Origin: Capitulum mitella
Taxonomy: Eukaryota; Arthropoda; Thecostraca; Pollicipedomorpha; Pollicipedidae
DNA: 64,000 nt
NCBI GenBank assembly: GCA_030062745.1
Contig: CP099841.1
Span: forward strand, 19,719,398 to 19,783,397
Direction: 5' to 3'
The position numbers were made by a program, and so were the translations under genes. The notes under the pieces are model-generated. The model saw only the letters and a list, made by a program, of their open reading frames with translations, made no database searches and was not told the origin of the DNA. This document shows, piece after piece, positions 36,719 through 49,200 of the stretch (its first letter is position 1; the number at the start of each line of letters is the position of its first letter).

Positions 36719-37036
36719 ATGCCATCTTGTAAAGACGAGGTTATTCGTGACAACACCACCCAAAACCTCGATACCTTCCAGTCAGCAGACAACATCCCAC
36801 TGACGCCAGAGATCTGCTGCAACGATCGATTGTTTGGGAAAAACACCAACGTAGTTCACCAGTTGAAATGCACAAATGGTGACGGTGCGCGGCGGCACTT
36901 CAGAATCTATATTGACCCCTTTCGTGCCACTCTGGGTAAAATGACCATGTGTCTGAAAGACGGAGAACCCACGAAACACCTCAGGTGCATCCATTGGGTC
37001 GTAGCTACCACGCAAGCCCTTGGCCATCTGTACTGA
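36719..37036 (+). pseudogene. GIY-YIG-like domain of a retroelement, left-arm copy
   Basis: The frame contains KNTNVVHQLKCTNGD, then RRHFRIYIDPFRATLGKM and LKDGEPTKHLRCIH. This resembles the pattern NVVYxFxCxxGDCxxR..YIGxTxxTLxxRLxxHLxxGxxxxH seen in GIY-YIG endonuclease domains at the C-terminus of Penelope-like and related retroelements. The key YIG has decayed to YID and the following residues differ. The inverted copy at 49155-49472 has the same frame. No reverse transcriptase core is next to it. Confidence 0.45.
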
Positions 37037-38612
37037 CCCACTGCTGCTCTAAATACCCAGTATTATAGGTAACGTGCATGTCCATCTCCTTAGCAGCAGT
37101 TAGGTCAAACCCAGACATCCTCCCTCTGCTTATCGTATAATCGAATTGGACGAGTTTGTGACTGTTGTTAAAGGTTTTGTACGCTCTCGTACTATAGTGA
37201 ATTCTGCAGTGAAGGAAAAAAGGTCAAAACAGAAGATAACCACAACTAACTGGAGTCATTATTGGTCAGCACAGATAACGGTCTAAAGGCGTACAGAGGC
37301 CTGCTGTTGACACTTGCATTATATTCATGTGTGCTGGAGTCAATGGAATACATAAGGAGGCGGTCCTTTAAACTAAGCAACATTTCAACATTACCCCTAT
37401 GATGTTGCATGGAACGAAATAACCCCAGAACAGCTCTGACGTCTGATCCTTCCATGTTTAAAGACGCTCCTAACTATACGCCTGTATTAACCAAAAAAGT
37501 GGTCAGTAACACTCGAGGGGACTGGCTGGTGAATGCGTCGTTAGGCGCAGCCAACTCAGCGACTACGCATTACACTGGAATACGTCTACTCAAAATCACA
37601 GCAGTTGGGCACTTCGCCTACAGCACCGCAGAAAGACGACTGAAGACAGCGGCTGACGGGGTAGGGGCAAATGTGCTGAGAGCTCTCGGCATGGCTGGAG
37701 ACCCTGGGAAATTGCGAATGTCTTGACTCCCCACATTTTTCATAGACTAATATTCGACGATAGTAGGAAGGAGCGACCTGAAGTATTAGTTTGAAATCAT
37801 ACAATCCAAGGAACAGAAAACAAGTTTTCCAGCACCTCAGAAGAAACAGTGTGGTTTTTCGTGATTCAGTGCCATATCTCTGAAACCCATTTGGTGAAAA
37901 GTTTGAAACTTTGCTTTGGCGTCCCTGCGGCGGTGCAAAGTGCCACACCGACTTCCGTATTTGTGATTGCAAAGAAAGCGAGATGCCAAACAGTGAGACG
38001 TTCAGAAACGTTCAGTGCCGAGTGCGCAGAACCACGGCACTGGTGACTGGGCTTTTAGTCTGGATGAGGTGTTACCGAGGAGGTAGTCGCTTTTCGTCTG
38101 ACGATCAGTGAGGTACAGCTGCTGCGAGATAGAAATGCTCCCTACAGAACGAATAATTTGTGCACCGCGAGACACTTTCTTCCCCAGGAGAAAACCTTTC
38201 AAAGTCTCTGTGCCCAGTGATCGACGGGTTGGACAACGAACTGCGCGCTTGGCTCAATTTCGGGAACAAAGTGATGTTTTGAAGCCAGTCTGTCTGAAAA
38301 AGAACAGCGTTGCTGTGCCGACCAGCAGCTGGAACATCACCCAGTGCCGATCAGCTGGGTCCGGCGCCTGTAGCTGTTCTGGTATGCGGGGACTGCAGCC
38401 TGCTGAAGGCCTGATCTGTCGGGGTCAACAATGGCGGCTGGTTTCGGTCGTCTGCAGTCGCTGCCGGCTGCAGGTGTCATTTGGATGGGGCCGGCAACGT
38501 TCGCCAATGTTCGCTTGGCCAGCTTGGGCATCACACAATAAAACTTCAGTACTACCGAGCGGCTGCCGTTCGCTGCATCCTGATTCAAGAAAACGCCTAC
38601 GATCTTTCATTA

Positions 38613-38620
38613 TTCGAGCA
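38613..38620. repeat. hAT target site duplication, left
   Basis: TTCGAGCA, repeated exactly at 41366-41373; the empty site in the other arm (around 47500, inverted) has one copy. Confidence 0.95.
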
Positions 38621-39250
38621 TAGGGATGCACCGGATCGGGATTTTTGTGATCCGGCCGGATACCGGATATGCCGGATCGGGTGCTGGATATCCGGCCGGA
38701 TATCCGGCCGGATACCGGATATTATGTTTACATGTTTTTATTTACTATTTCTATTGAAATAATGAAACCGAAAAGACTGAATGAAAAGAAAAATGTGGGA
38801 AACTGAAAAAATTAGTAAAAAATGCCCACAGCTTGTGAGTCGATATCTTCAAGGCCAAATGGGTTGGAAAAGGTCAACTTTGGACACTTTATCGGCCTGT
38901 ACAGGCCATTCCGTACAACTTTTCGAACGAAACGGGGTGTTTGTTGGGCCGTTAAAACATGGAATACGATAACTTCCATTCATTTGGTGTCTTGACTGGG
39001 GATTTTGGGTCGAAGTCATGTCAGGTCAGTGACCTGTGACGTCATTTTTTCATCTTTTACTGATCAGATTTCGAACAACACGGGACAGTTTGAGAATAAA
39101 TGAGGGCGCGACATGTATCTTTTGGCGTATTTTCAGTGAAGGTAGCCAACATCGGTACATCTGTTCATTTCCAGCGTTTATATTTCTGTATGTATGTATA
39201 GCTATGTATGTATATACATGTCAATATCAATATGACAAACATGTTTTAGA

Positions 39251-39665
39251 AGGGTCTTTGAATGCGTATTTCACACAAATCGATGTATTGCAAAACAAAT
39301 CTGGACCAGGTCACAAAAACCTGCCCTTGACCTTTGATGACCGTGACCTGAAATGACTCTGGCATATATATATATGCGTCTGCATGTGCGCACACGTGTC
39401 TTTATTAGGGTCTTTGAATGCATATTTCATACAAATCGATATGTCGCAGAACAAATCTGAGCAAGGTTACGAGATATTTGACCTTGGCCTTTAACGACCT
39501 TGACCTTCACTGACCTTGGAATATGTAAGCGTATTACTGTGCGCACACGTGTTTTTATAAGGGTCTTCGAATGCATATTTCATACAAACTGACATCTTGC
39601 AAAGCAAATCTGGATCAGGTCACAAACCTTGACCTTTGATGCCCTTAACCCTTATTGACCATGGC
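39251..39665. repeat. Three-unit tandem repeat, about 153 bp
   Basis: AGGGTCTT(T/C)GAATGC starts units at 39251, 39407 and 39560. Each unit has several TGACC(T/C) motifs. A single unit exists in the related element near 8835-8900, so the expansion is particular to this copy. Confidence 0.75.
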
Positions 39666-40059
39666 TGTGGCCTTGGTACGTCCATCACTTATGTCCGAAT
39701 GACATCGCCTGACTGTGTTCAAACGGCAGTCTTAAGTAGAACGCCAGTTCTTTCACAAAGTTCCCATTTGTCAGCGACAACCGTCGTTTTCGTGATGTTT
39801 GCCTGACTTCAAATGCTTGAAACTTCAAAATTTCTAGTCGATTTCCAATTTTTCTACGCCATCCGACGAGTTATTTAATTGCCATAAATGTCACAAAGTA
39901 TCAGCAACCACCTCAGATGCGTTCTCGAGATATTCAAGAAGAGCAGGTGGGGGGCACAAAAGACCCCCATTCCAGTGCGCGTGTTAAAAGATAGCTACAG
40001 CTGATTCGAGCTGTAAAAACAACAGGTGTCATAACGCGTTCCGGCTGGAAGGTTTGGAA

Positions 40060-40799
40060 TCTCCAGAACGTACGTGACAAAAAAAATATTGGTGGCAAAC
40101 AAGGTTCGGAAGAGTAAGAGGTCGCCCCAGGTCACCCAAAAACAAGAGGTCACCCAAAAGACCCGCATCCGGAAACTGTCCCGCGGATCACATGAAATCG
40201 GAAAGAACGGGGCATTGCCATGGACGACGAAAGCTACTTCACTTACCACGAGAGGTATATGTCAGGAAACCTTGGGTACTCTGTTGGAGCACGTCCAGCA
40301 GAAGTCCAGCAAAAGTACAACTGAGGCCAGAGAGCAAGTTTCCCCGTAATCTTTTCGTGTGGCCCGCCATCTCTCTCAGGGGTGTGACAAAGCCGGCTAT
40401 CATGCCGGTTATGGGTAAAGTTGATGGTAACATGTGCCGTGAGAAGTGCGTAGGAGTTGTGCTCATCCCATATTTGGATGAGTACTGTTTCGAGAGGGAC
40501 ATGTTGATCTGGCCAGACTTGGCCAGCGCTCATTATGCGAAGAAAACGCTGAAGTTGCTGGAAGAGGCCAGAGTGCCGTATGTAGTGCGTGACAGCAGTC
40601 CCCCTGGGTGCACCAGGCGTGTCCTACTGAGGACATCTGAGGCAGCATTAAGCAGAGGATGTATCAGGGAGACTGGTACGTGACATCCAAAGTCGCCCTA
40701 AAGCGCTGGATGAGCCAGGTGATCGCTGCTCTGGACCCAGAGATACCGCGTAAAATGCTGGTGCGCGTACCCAGGCGCGTGCGTGTTGCCGACAGATGA
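40060..40799 (+). pseudogene. Broken Tc1/mariner-like (DDE) transposase inside the hAT element
   Basis: Pieces of one DDE transposase appear in three frames. DDESYFTYHERY (first acidic residue) is in the frame from 40220, then a stop. FPRNLFVWPAISLRG and MLIWPDLASAHYAKKTL (second Asp) are in the next frame. TEDI, with a stop where Trp is expected, is followed by GSIKQRMYQGDWYVTSK and runs to a stop at 40797. The order and the WPDLASxHYA motif match a Tc1-like family common in invertebrates. At least two frameshifts and two stops make it dead. Confidence 0.7.
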
Positions 40800-41365
40800 G
40801 AGGTGATGGAGATGATCCATTAAGTAAGAACTGACCGCAACGGTTATGACCACATTTCTGCAAAGTTTAATGTTCATACAGTAATAAATGTGCTTACGGT
40901 ATGATTTTAAATACTGTCTCATTTTCCAGTGCCCATAATTTATATTTTTCCCTAATGCATTTGTGTCAGAATTTGAGAAAGATTAGAAATATTTCGAAAA
41001 AAGGAAATCATACGATGGGCTGCTGACCGCATGCTGGCCATTGTTTCACAGTTTTGAACTTGAATCCCATTCTTGCAGGATATGTCCGAACCCTCCCGGA
41101 CCAATACAGAAAAGAATTGGTTCCAAGGTCTCCAGACCGACTTGGAGCTGCCAGTTACATCGACAATCTAACACAACAAGCCACGTTTCACCTGAAACGG
41201 TTTTGGACGCAGACATTAGAGCAACGTCTTGATTGTACACCGGGAAGTTAAATATCTGGCAGTATCCGGCCGGATCACAAAAATATCCGGCCGGATACCG
41301 GATACCGGATAATCTCTAATATCCGGCCGGATATCCGGCCGGACCGGATATCCGGTGCATCCCTA

Positions 41366-41373
41366 TTCGAGCA
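41366..41373. repeat. hAT target site duplication, right
   Basis: TTCGAGCA, identical to 38613-38620. Confidence 0.95.
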
Positions 41374-42312
41374 GACATCTTAATATCTTGCTAAGCTCAC
41401 ACTTAAGGGACGGACAGTGTTTTCCACTTAACCTGATTTTCATGTGTGGGCCGATTCTTACCTTCCGATGATTTGCATGGTCCCTGAGTTACATCATTCG
41501 GGCTATCGCGCTGAAATTGTGTAACTTTTCCCACGATCTTCTTCAGACATTACATCAAAATACGATCCTCCCACATTGACCGAGAAAGGCATCAGGAGAC
41601 GTTTCTAGTATGTCGAATCATTTTGCGATTATCGTTTGCTTATGAAACCTGTTCAACGTTTCCATGGCGCAAAAATGGTCTAGGTCTATTTCAAACGGAG
41701 GAAATTTTGGTCGTCTGGGAAACATGATAATGGAATATTGATAGATTTCCGAATTACCAGGGGTTTTGCAGACTTCAGGTGGAAAAACGTGTCTACGATA
41801 AAATCAAAGACGATACTACGCCATCCATCACAACATAGTCTTTTACTAACACCAATGGTTTTGAAGCGACACATCCAGCTATTTGTGACCCAGTGTCCTG
41901 TGAATCATAAATTATGGCGCTCAGACAAAATGACGTTTGGTTTTCTCACAGAAAACAGGCTTTGGGCCTTTGGAAACAAAGCTAAGGTCCAGGTGTAAGG
42001 CAGCGTCGTCAGGTCGTGACGAAAATGGATTCGACCTGGCGCAGCGGAGACTGGCAGAGCTGAGACGTCCAAAAATTCAAAGAAATACTAGTTTTTCCCG
42101 CAAGAACATGGTGGAAAATTCGTGGTTCGAAGCAAAGAACTTATGAGAAGGTATTTTATGCGTGCATAACTAATAAAATTCCTACGGGAATTTGATTTAA
42201 ATAAGACCTAGGAGCACAGACCGCCATGGTGTGTATAAAAACGTTCTGCTCTGCCTTAATAATACATGAACAAGCGATTTCTAATCATCTTCATGATGTC
42301 TTTTGGTGAGTT

Positions 42313-42322
42313 GCTACACACA

Positions 42323-42415
<93 letters not shown>

Positions 42416-42430
42416 ATAGATAGATAGATA
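42313..42430. repeat. Compound (CA)n(TA)n(TAGA)n microsatellite
   Basis: Expanded version of the dinucleotide tract found in every copy of gamma. Confidence 0.95.
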
Positions 42431-42639
42431 GATGTATTTATTTTCGAACAGTTTTTGAGGTTTACAACAATACAACTTTCATAACTCCATCGTTTCTAGG
42501 AGTCGTGCAAAGCGAATGAAGATTTCAGTTTTTCGAAAAACAGACCATTTTTACTGTTTTCGCTAAACATCCTTGAACTTGATGACAAAACAAAACTCTC
42601 TTGTTTTCATTATATTTGACTATTTAGGTTCTTTTATAA

Positions 42640-44865
42640 GGGCTACGTTGATTTGGGCCTCTTAATGCTGGTTGCGAACGTTTGAGAGGGGAACCGCTGA
42701 AAACTCACGAGATCTGGACACAAGCCCTTCAGACATCAGCCAAAGTTTTCGTTTACCCGCATCTGGCACGAAGTGGGTGGGAACTCTCCATAGGTTATCA
42801 TCTTCATCGGAATGGAAATGAAATTAAAAATAGGGATGTAATATTTCTTGACCGTAATTTCTCATAATTTTTGACATAGTTTAATAAGTTTGAAGCACTG
42901 TTAAAATCCTCGTCCACCGTATCTTCACCGTATAAACGGCGATACTTTTAACTCTTCCAGTTTTCGTCCTACCTCCATCGTTCCAGTTATCGCCAAAATT
43001 ACAAAGCGCGCCATCCATCAGCAGCTCAGCACGGTTTCTGTCCCCGTCACTCGAGGAAAACCTCCGTATCTGACCCTACCTTATCCGCAAATGACCATGG
43101 AGCGTTCTCTGCCTGCTGGATTTGAATAACTGTTTCGATGTGATACACCACTCAAAGCCAATGGCGGCTGGTCATTAGAGGAAACTGGGACAGCTCCTTA
43201 CCAAAAAGTATCGCGAAGAGTGGAATTAAAATGTTACGAAATTTGTGTATAATAACACCGTTCATAAAATGGAATGGTGGATTACACTGGATTAATACGT
43301 TCATTTTACTCCCGCATTCATTCATAAAACAGGAAACATGACCGCAGACTCCCCACGCCGCGCCGTATCCATCTCCCCGGTGACCCCGCAAGCATACGGC
43401 GCAGGGCCGTAGGACAGTTAGCTCGCCTTCCTCAGCAAACGCTAGGATCCGATGTAATGCGCCCTCAATGAGCACGCGCGGAACTGCACGTTGGCCGCCG
43501 TCAACGCAGCTGACAGTGCCCCTGTGAGGCGAAACGTAGACAAAAAACGTAGATGTATAGACGTGACGACGGTCTGGCCTCTGCTGTCGCGGCGCCACCG
43601 TCAGGTTCACCGACGAAGGATACTGGACTGCACGACTGCACGACGCCACTGGCATCGGTGGCGGAAAAAGGTATGCGAGTTCATGGTAATTATTGGCAAA
43701 ATATTCTACATTCACATTTCGTGTTACTTTAGAATATGAGATGTGTGTTTTGGAACTGGGCGCAAATGATTAAACAGTGACTGAATGCGCCTAGCAGTGA
43801 CGACCATTTATACGCCCTTGGAACAGAAGAGCACTTTCCGCCTGGGTGCTGGCCGCGAGCGTATTCTGATTAATTCCGTTGCGTGGATTCAAGTGGATGT
43901 ACAGTTTGCTCTGGCTTTCTTTGCAGATAACAGGCGAAATACCAGAAGTGATGCGTCATGCAACATTTCGTTTCTTTTGCACACGCCGATCTGGAGAGGA
44001 TCGGATATCGTTTGCGGTTTGAAAGACAACGTCGATAAGATAGGCCGCCGTACGTGACCCAGTTTGTTGCCACACTTGCACTATGTCTCGGATGTCTGTG
44101 GGAGCACGAGCCGCCACTAGCACCTACCTACCGCCGTCATCCTAGCGCCGGTCAATCTCCTGGTCTTCTCGCAGATCCGTTACCGTGCATTTCGATGCGT
44201 AGTGACGGAACCAAATAAAACCTGTCTCGCATTGAAAAAAAGTCATCAGCTTCTTTAGCGAGGGTATTTTTCGGCCGCAAAAAAAATACGACCATATATC
44301 GGATCTGCCGAGGAGACTGAGGTGGCTCAGTGCGGAAAACCTGGCTGCATACCACACCTTGTGTCTCACGCTCAAGGTCCGCCGTCACGGCGAGCCGGAG
44401 ACGCTGGCGGCGGGTCTCACCACCGTGGCAGAGACCCGTTACCGGACCACCCGTCAGGACCATCACGTGTATGTGCTCCGGTCCCGCACCGACATTGGTG
44501 GAAGGCGTTTCGGCTGTCGAAAAACAAATTTATCTTATATTTCGGTTATGGGTATTCCTTAAGAAAAGTATATAAAAAAACAAAAAAACCGAAGTCGACA
44601 AATTCAAAAATTAGCACGTCCGAGAAGGAAACGTGCCTCCATCATAATAAAACACCGCCATATAACGAATCCAAGGTAAAACGACTGTGACAACCAACGA
44701 CATAGCCATAACTGCGACCACTGGTCACTACTGGTATGGGTAGCACATAACTACTAGCATGGAACTGGAGGTAACAGGCGCCAGGATGAAATATTGGTGT
44801 TGAGGATAGGCCTTGCATCATGAATTTCAATCGATTCCGCGATTTTGAATTCTGCTACGTCCTTG
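42640..44865. repeat. Inverted copy of blocks beta and inner alpha
   Basis: The stretch pairs in reverse with about 690-2975, continuing the left arm so that 35935-44865 is an inverted delta-gamma-beta-alpha unit. It includes the LINE-like fragment at 44300-44540. Confidence 0.75.
44300..44540 (+). pseudogene. Non-LTR retrotransposon RT C-terminal fragment, second copy
   Basis: The reading is the same as at 1060-1310 with a few substitutions (for example LKVRRHGE for LEVRRHGE). Retention of the frame may only reflect how recent the copying was. Confidence 0.4.
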
Positions 44866-45155
44866 CATGCCCGGATAATTTCAATGGGAAGAGATTTAGA
44901 TGTAACGTTTATATGTGGATGAAACAGGGCTGTCATTGTTGTTGTTGTTTATTAGTGTTTTCGGGCGCGCCGGAGACAAGGTTGTCAATTTCTGTAAATG
45001 ATTGGGGTGCTAAGCCTAGGGCCCGACAATCTAACCTCCCCCAAATGTTGGGGAAGGCTAGGTTAGATTTAGCCCACTTTATTTTGGTAAATGAAAATTC
45101 AGTATTTTTTGGTCCTTTTATCAAAATGATTTGTTTTGTATACCTCCGTATGTGT

Positions 45156-45195
<40 letters not shown>

Positions 45196-45205
45196 ATATA
45201 TGTAC

Positions 45206-45243
<38 letters not shown>

Positions 45244-46093
45244 ATAGAAGATAGAAAGAAAAATACATCACTTTATGCTTAATTCTATGCCTTCTGCCTA
45301 TTTCTTATCTACTGCGGCTGTTCTCTTCGTTATTATTGCCCCTTTCCCTTTAAAATCGGCCGAAAATATTGAGGGTGCCGAAACCAACATTCGAGAGGTC
45401 CAAATCACCATTCTCGGGGCCAAGGCCCCCTCAAAAGAATACAAATCGACACCCCTGGGGTGAGATGTTCGAAAATGGTCACCCAGGGGTATGTTCCTAG
45501 TTTTGTTGCTGGCGTCCCGCAAATGTTCATTGTGCCGTTCCCTAATTCTACGTTACTACAGGTAATTTTGTAAAAAAGCTCTCTTGACATGACATTTCCC
45601 CCCTCAAACCCGCCTCGCAACAGTGACAATGACGCTTTCCGTCTGGACAGGGAGGGCATCAAGGACTGAGGATGTTAATATGCGACGGAGAGCCTGCTGA
45701 TCTGCTTATGTCACCTTAGCGTTTAGCGAAATTGTCCGGACTTGAGAGGACGCAACAAAACTTAAAATAGTTGAATCGATTGAAATTCATGATGGAAAGC
45801 CTATACTCAACACCAATATTTCATCCTGGCGCCTGTTACCCCCAGTTCCATGCTAGTAGTTATGTGCTACCCATACCAGTAATTACCAGTGGTCGTAGTT
45901 ATGGCTATGTCGTTCGTTGTCACAGTCGTTTTACCTTGGATTCGTTATATGGCGGTGTTTTATTATGATGGAGGCACGTTTCCTTCTCGGACATGTAAAT
46001 TTTCGAATTCGTCGACTTCGGTGGTTTTGCTTTTTTATATACTATTCTTAAGGAATACCCATTACCGAAATATAGGATTAATTTGTTTTTGTG
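44521..46093. repeat. Inner palindrome at the centre of the inverted duplication
   Basis: 44521-44865 pairs in reverse with about 45765-46093, leaving a loop of about 0.9 kb. The loop includes a sequence unique in the window at 44870-45068, with the short inverted repeats CCCCAA/TTGGGG and AGGTTAGA. Confidence 0.7.
45069..46093. repeat. Repeat block alpha, right direct copy
   Basis: Direct match to 1-1072, including the microsatellite at 45161-45244. It is followed after 174 bases by gamma, so this unit lacks beta. Confidence 0.8.
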
Positions 46094-46267
46094 TTCTGTT
46101 TTTAGATATTACAAGCTTAAGGATAATTCTATCTTACCTCACTGCAACAAACATGCTCATCAACGCACTGAACTATATTAAAACAATGCGGTGTATAAAA
46201 ACTCGACGTTTGAAGGTGAACGTGGTACCCTAAATATTTAGGAGTTTCAATAAACCAGTGCTGAAGT

Positions 46268-49200
46268 GTTTGTAGAAGGCTGACAAATATAATGAAAACA
46301 AGAAGGTTTTGTTTTGTCATCAAGTTCAAGGATGTTTAGCAAAAAACGCAAAAATGGGCCGTTTTCGAAAAATTGAAATCTTCATTCGCTTTGCACGACT
46401 CCTAAAAATGATGGAGTCATGAAAGTTGTATTGGATCAAATAATGGGAAAACTCCTAAAACGGATAAGCTTCAAACTGCTGAAAAATGAATATATACATA
46501 TACATATGTGCGTGTATATGTGTGTGTGTGTGTGTGTAACAACTCACCAATACACATCATGAAGATGATTAGAAATCGCTTGTTCATTTATTATTAAAAC
46601 AGAGTACAGCGTTTTGATGCACACCATGGTGGTCTGTGCTCAAAGGTCGTTATTTAAATCAAAATTCCCGTAGGAATTTTATTATTGTTATGCATGCATC
46701 AAATGCCTTTTCATAAGTGCTTTGCTTCAAACCACGAATTTTTCACCACGTTCTTGCGGGAAAAACTGGTATTTCTTTGAATTTTTGGACGTCTCAGCTC
46801 TGCCAGTCTCCGCTGCGCCAGGTCGAATCCATTTTCGTCACGCCCTGACGACGCTGCCTTACACCTGGACCTTAGCTTTGTTTCCAAAGGCCCAAAGGCT
46901 GTTTTACTGTGAGAAAACCAAACGACATTTTTTCTTAGCGCCATAATTTATGATTCACAGGGCACTGGGTCACAAATAGCTGGATGTGTCGTTTCAAAAT
47001 CATTGGTGTTTGTAAAAAAAAAAACTATGTTGTGACAGGTGGTATAGTATGTTCTTTGATTTTATCGTAGACACCTTTTCTACCTGAATTCTGCAAAACC
47101 CCTGGTAATTCGGAAATCTATCAATATTCCATATAATTATCATGTTTCCTAGAGAACCAAAATTTCCTCCGTTTGAAATAGACCTAGACCATTTTTGCGC
47201 CATGGAAACGTGGAACAGGTTTGATAGGTAAACGATAACGGCAAAATGGTTTCGAAACATACTAGAAACGTCTCCTTGATGCCTTTCTCGGTAAATGTGG
47301 AAGGATCGTATTTTGATGTAATGCTCTGAAGATCATGGGAAAAGTTACACAATTTCAGCGCGATAGCCCGAATGATGTAACTCATGCGCCACACAAATCA
47401 TCGGAAGGTAAGAATCAGGCCCACACATGAAAATCAGGTTAAGTGGAAAACACTTGTCCGTCCCTTAAGTTTGAGCTTAGCAAAATATTAAGATGTCTGC
47501 TCGAATAATGAAAGATCGTAGGCGTTATCATGAATCAGGATGCAGCGAACGGCAGCCGCTCGGTAGTACTGGAGTTTTCTTGTGTGATGCCCAAGCTGGC
47601 CATGGCCAAGCGAACACTGACGAACGTTGCCGGCCCCATCCCAATGACACCTGCAGCCGGCAGCGACTGCAACCGACCGAAACCAGCCGCCATTGTTGAC
47701 CCCGACAGATCAGGCCATCAGCAGGCTGCAGTCCCGGCAGACCAGACCAGCTACAGGCGCCGGACCCAGCTGATCGGCACTGGGTGATGTTCCAGCTGCT
47801 GGTCGGCACAGCAACGCTGTTCTTGTTTCAAACAGATTGGCTTCTAGACATCACTTTGTTCCCGAAATTGAGCCAAGCGCGCAGTTCGTTGTCCAACCCG
47901 TCGATCACTGGGTACAGAGACTTTGAAAGGTTTTCTCCTGGGGAAGAAAGTGTCTCGCGGTGCACAAATTATTCGTTCTGTAGGGAGTATTTCTATCTTG
48001 CAGCAGTTGTAACTCATTGATGCTCAGTGCGGTCATTCATTCCTTATCATTTCGGTCGCAGAAAATTGTCTTCTGCTTTTTGGGAGACGAAAAGCGACTA
48101 CCTCCTCGGTAACACCTCATCCAGACTAAAAGCCCTGTCAGCAGTGCCGTGGTTCTGCGCACTCCGGCACTGAACGTTTCTGAACGTCTCACTGTTTGGT
48201 ATCACGCTTTCTTTGCAATCACAAATACGGAAGTCGGTGTGGCACTTTGCACCGCCGCAGGGACGCCAAAGCAAAGTTTCAAACTTTTCACCAAATGGGT
48301 TTCAGAGATGTGGCACTGAATCACGAAAAACCACACTGTTTCTTCTGAGGTGCTGGAAAGCTTGTTTTCTGTTCCTTGGATTGTATGATTTCAAACTAAT
48401 ACGATTTCAGGCCGTTCCTTCCTACCATCGTCGAATATTAGTCTATGAAAAATGTGGGAAGTCAAGACATTCCCAACTCCCCAGGGTTTCCAGCCATGCC
48501 GAGAGCTCTCAGCACATTTGCCCCTACCCCGTCAGCCGCTGTCTTCAGCCGTCTTTTTGCGGTGTTGTAGGCGAAGTGCCCAACTGCTGTGATTTTGAGT
48601 AGACGTATTCCAGTGTAATGCGTAGTCGCTGAGTTGGCTGCGCCTAACGACGCATTCACCAGCCAGTCCCCTCGAGTGTTACTGACCATTTTTTTGGTTA
48701 ATACAGGCGTATAGTTAGGAACGTCTTTAAACATGGAAGGATCAGACGTCAGAGCTGTTCTGGGGTTATTTCGTTCCATGCAACATCATAGGGGTAATGT
48801 TGAAATGTTGCTTAGTTTAAAGGACCGCCTCCTTATGTATTCCATTGACTCCAGCACACATGAATATAATGCAAGTGTCAACAGCAGGCCTCTGTACGCC
48901 TTTAGACCGTTATCTGTGCTGACTGATAATGACTCCAGTTAGTTGTGGTTATCTTCCTTTTTGACCTTTCTTTTCCTTCATTGCGGAATGCACTGTAGTA
49001 CGAGAGCGTACAAAACCTTTGAACGATCGTCACATACTCGTCCAATTCGATTATACGATAAGCAGAGGGAGAATGCCTGGGTTTGACCTAACTGCTGCTA
49101 AGGAGATGGACATGCACGTTACCTATAATACTGGGTATTTAGAGCAGCAGTGGGTCAGTACAGTTGGCCAAGGGCTTGTGTGATAGCCACGACCCAATGG

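Larger units (their letters stand above)
38621..41365. mobile_element. hAT-superfamily DNA transposon, 2745 bp, non-autonomous
   Basis: Inverted ends TAGGGATGCACCGGAT and ATCCGGTGCATCCCTA are flanked by the perfect 8-bp duplication TTCGAGCA (38613-38620, 41366-41373), the hallmark of hAT insertion. The sister arm of the inverted repeat is unoccupied at this point, which proves the boundaries. Next to both ends are clustered ATCCGGCCGGAT palindromes (38645-38720, 41265-41355), typical of subterminal binding sites. The interior holds no hAT transposase. It contains part of the TTAA-flanked element (38860-39990), a 153-bp tandem repeat and a broken Tc1-like transposase. It is therefore a composite moved by transposase from elsewhere. 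Confidence 0.9.
35935..42628. repeat. Left arm of a large inverted repeat (delta and gamma blocks, inverted), split by a hAT element
   Basis: Without the hAT insertion the arm is about 3.9 kb and pairs with 46268-50225. It runs from AATACGCTGCTAGGC-like sequence at the outer end through the GIY-YIG-like remnant (36719-37036), the frame at 37409-37726, the SMYD3-empty junction (about 37780-37830) and gamma (41374-42628). Beyond 42628 the two arms stop matching. Confidence 0.85.

Noticed and set aside
37409..37726. 105-codon frame repeated at 48462-48779 and in pieces in units A and B
   Set aside because: It is open on the opposite strand too and has no known domain; similarity follows from block delta being duplicated. 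It may be transposon-derived but cannot be supported.
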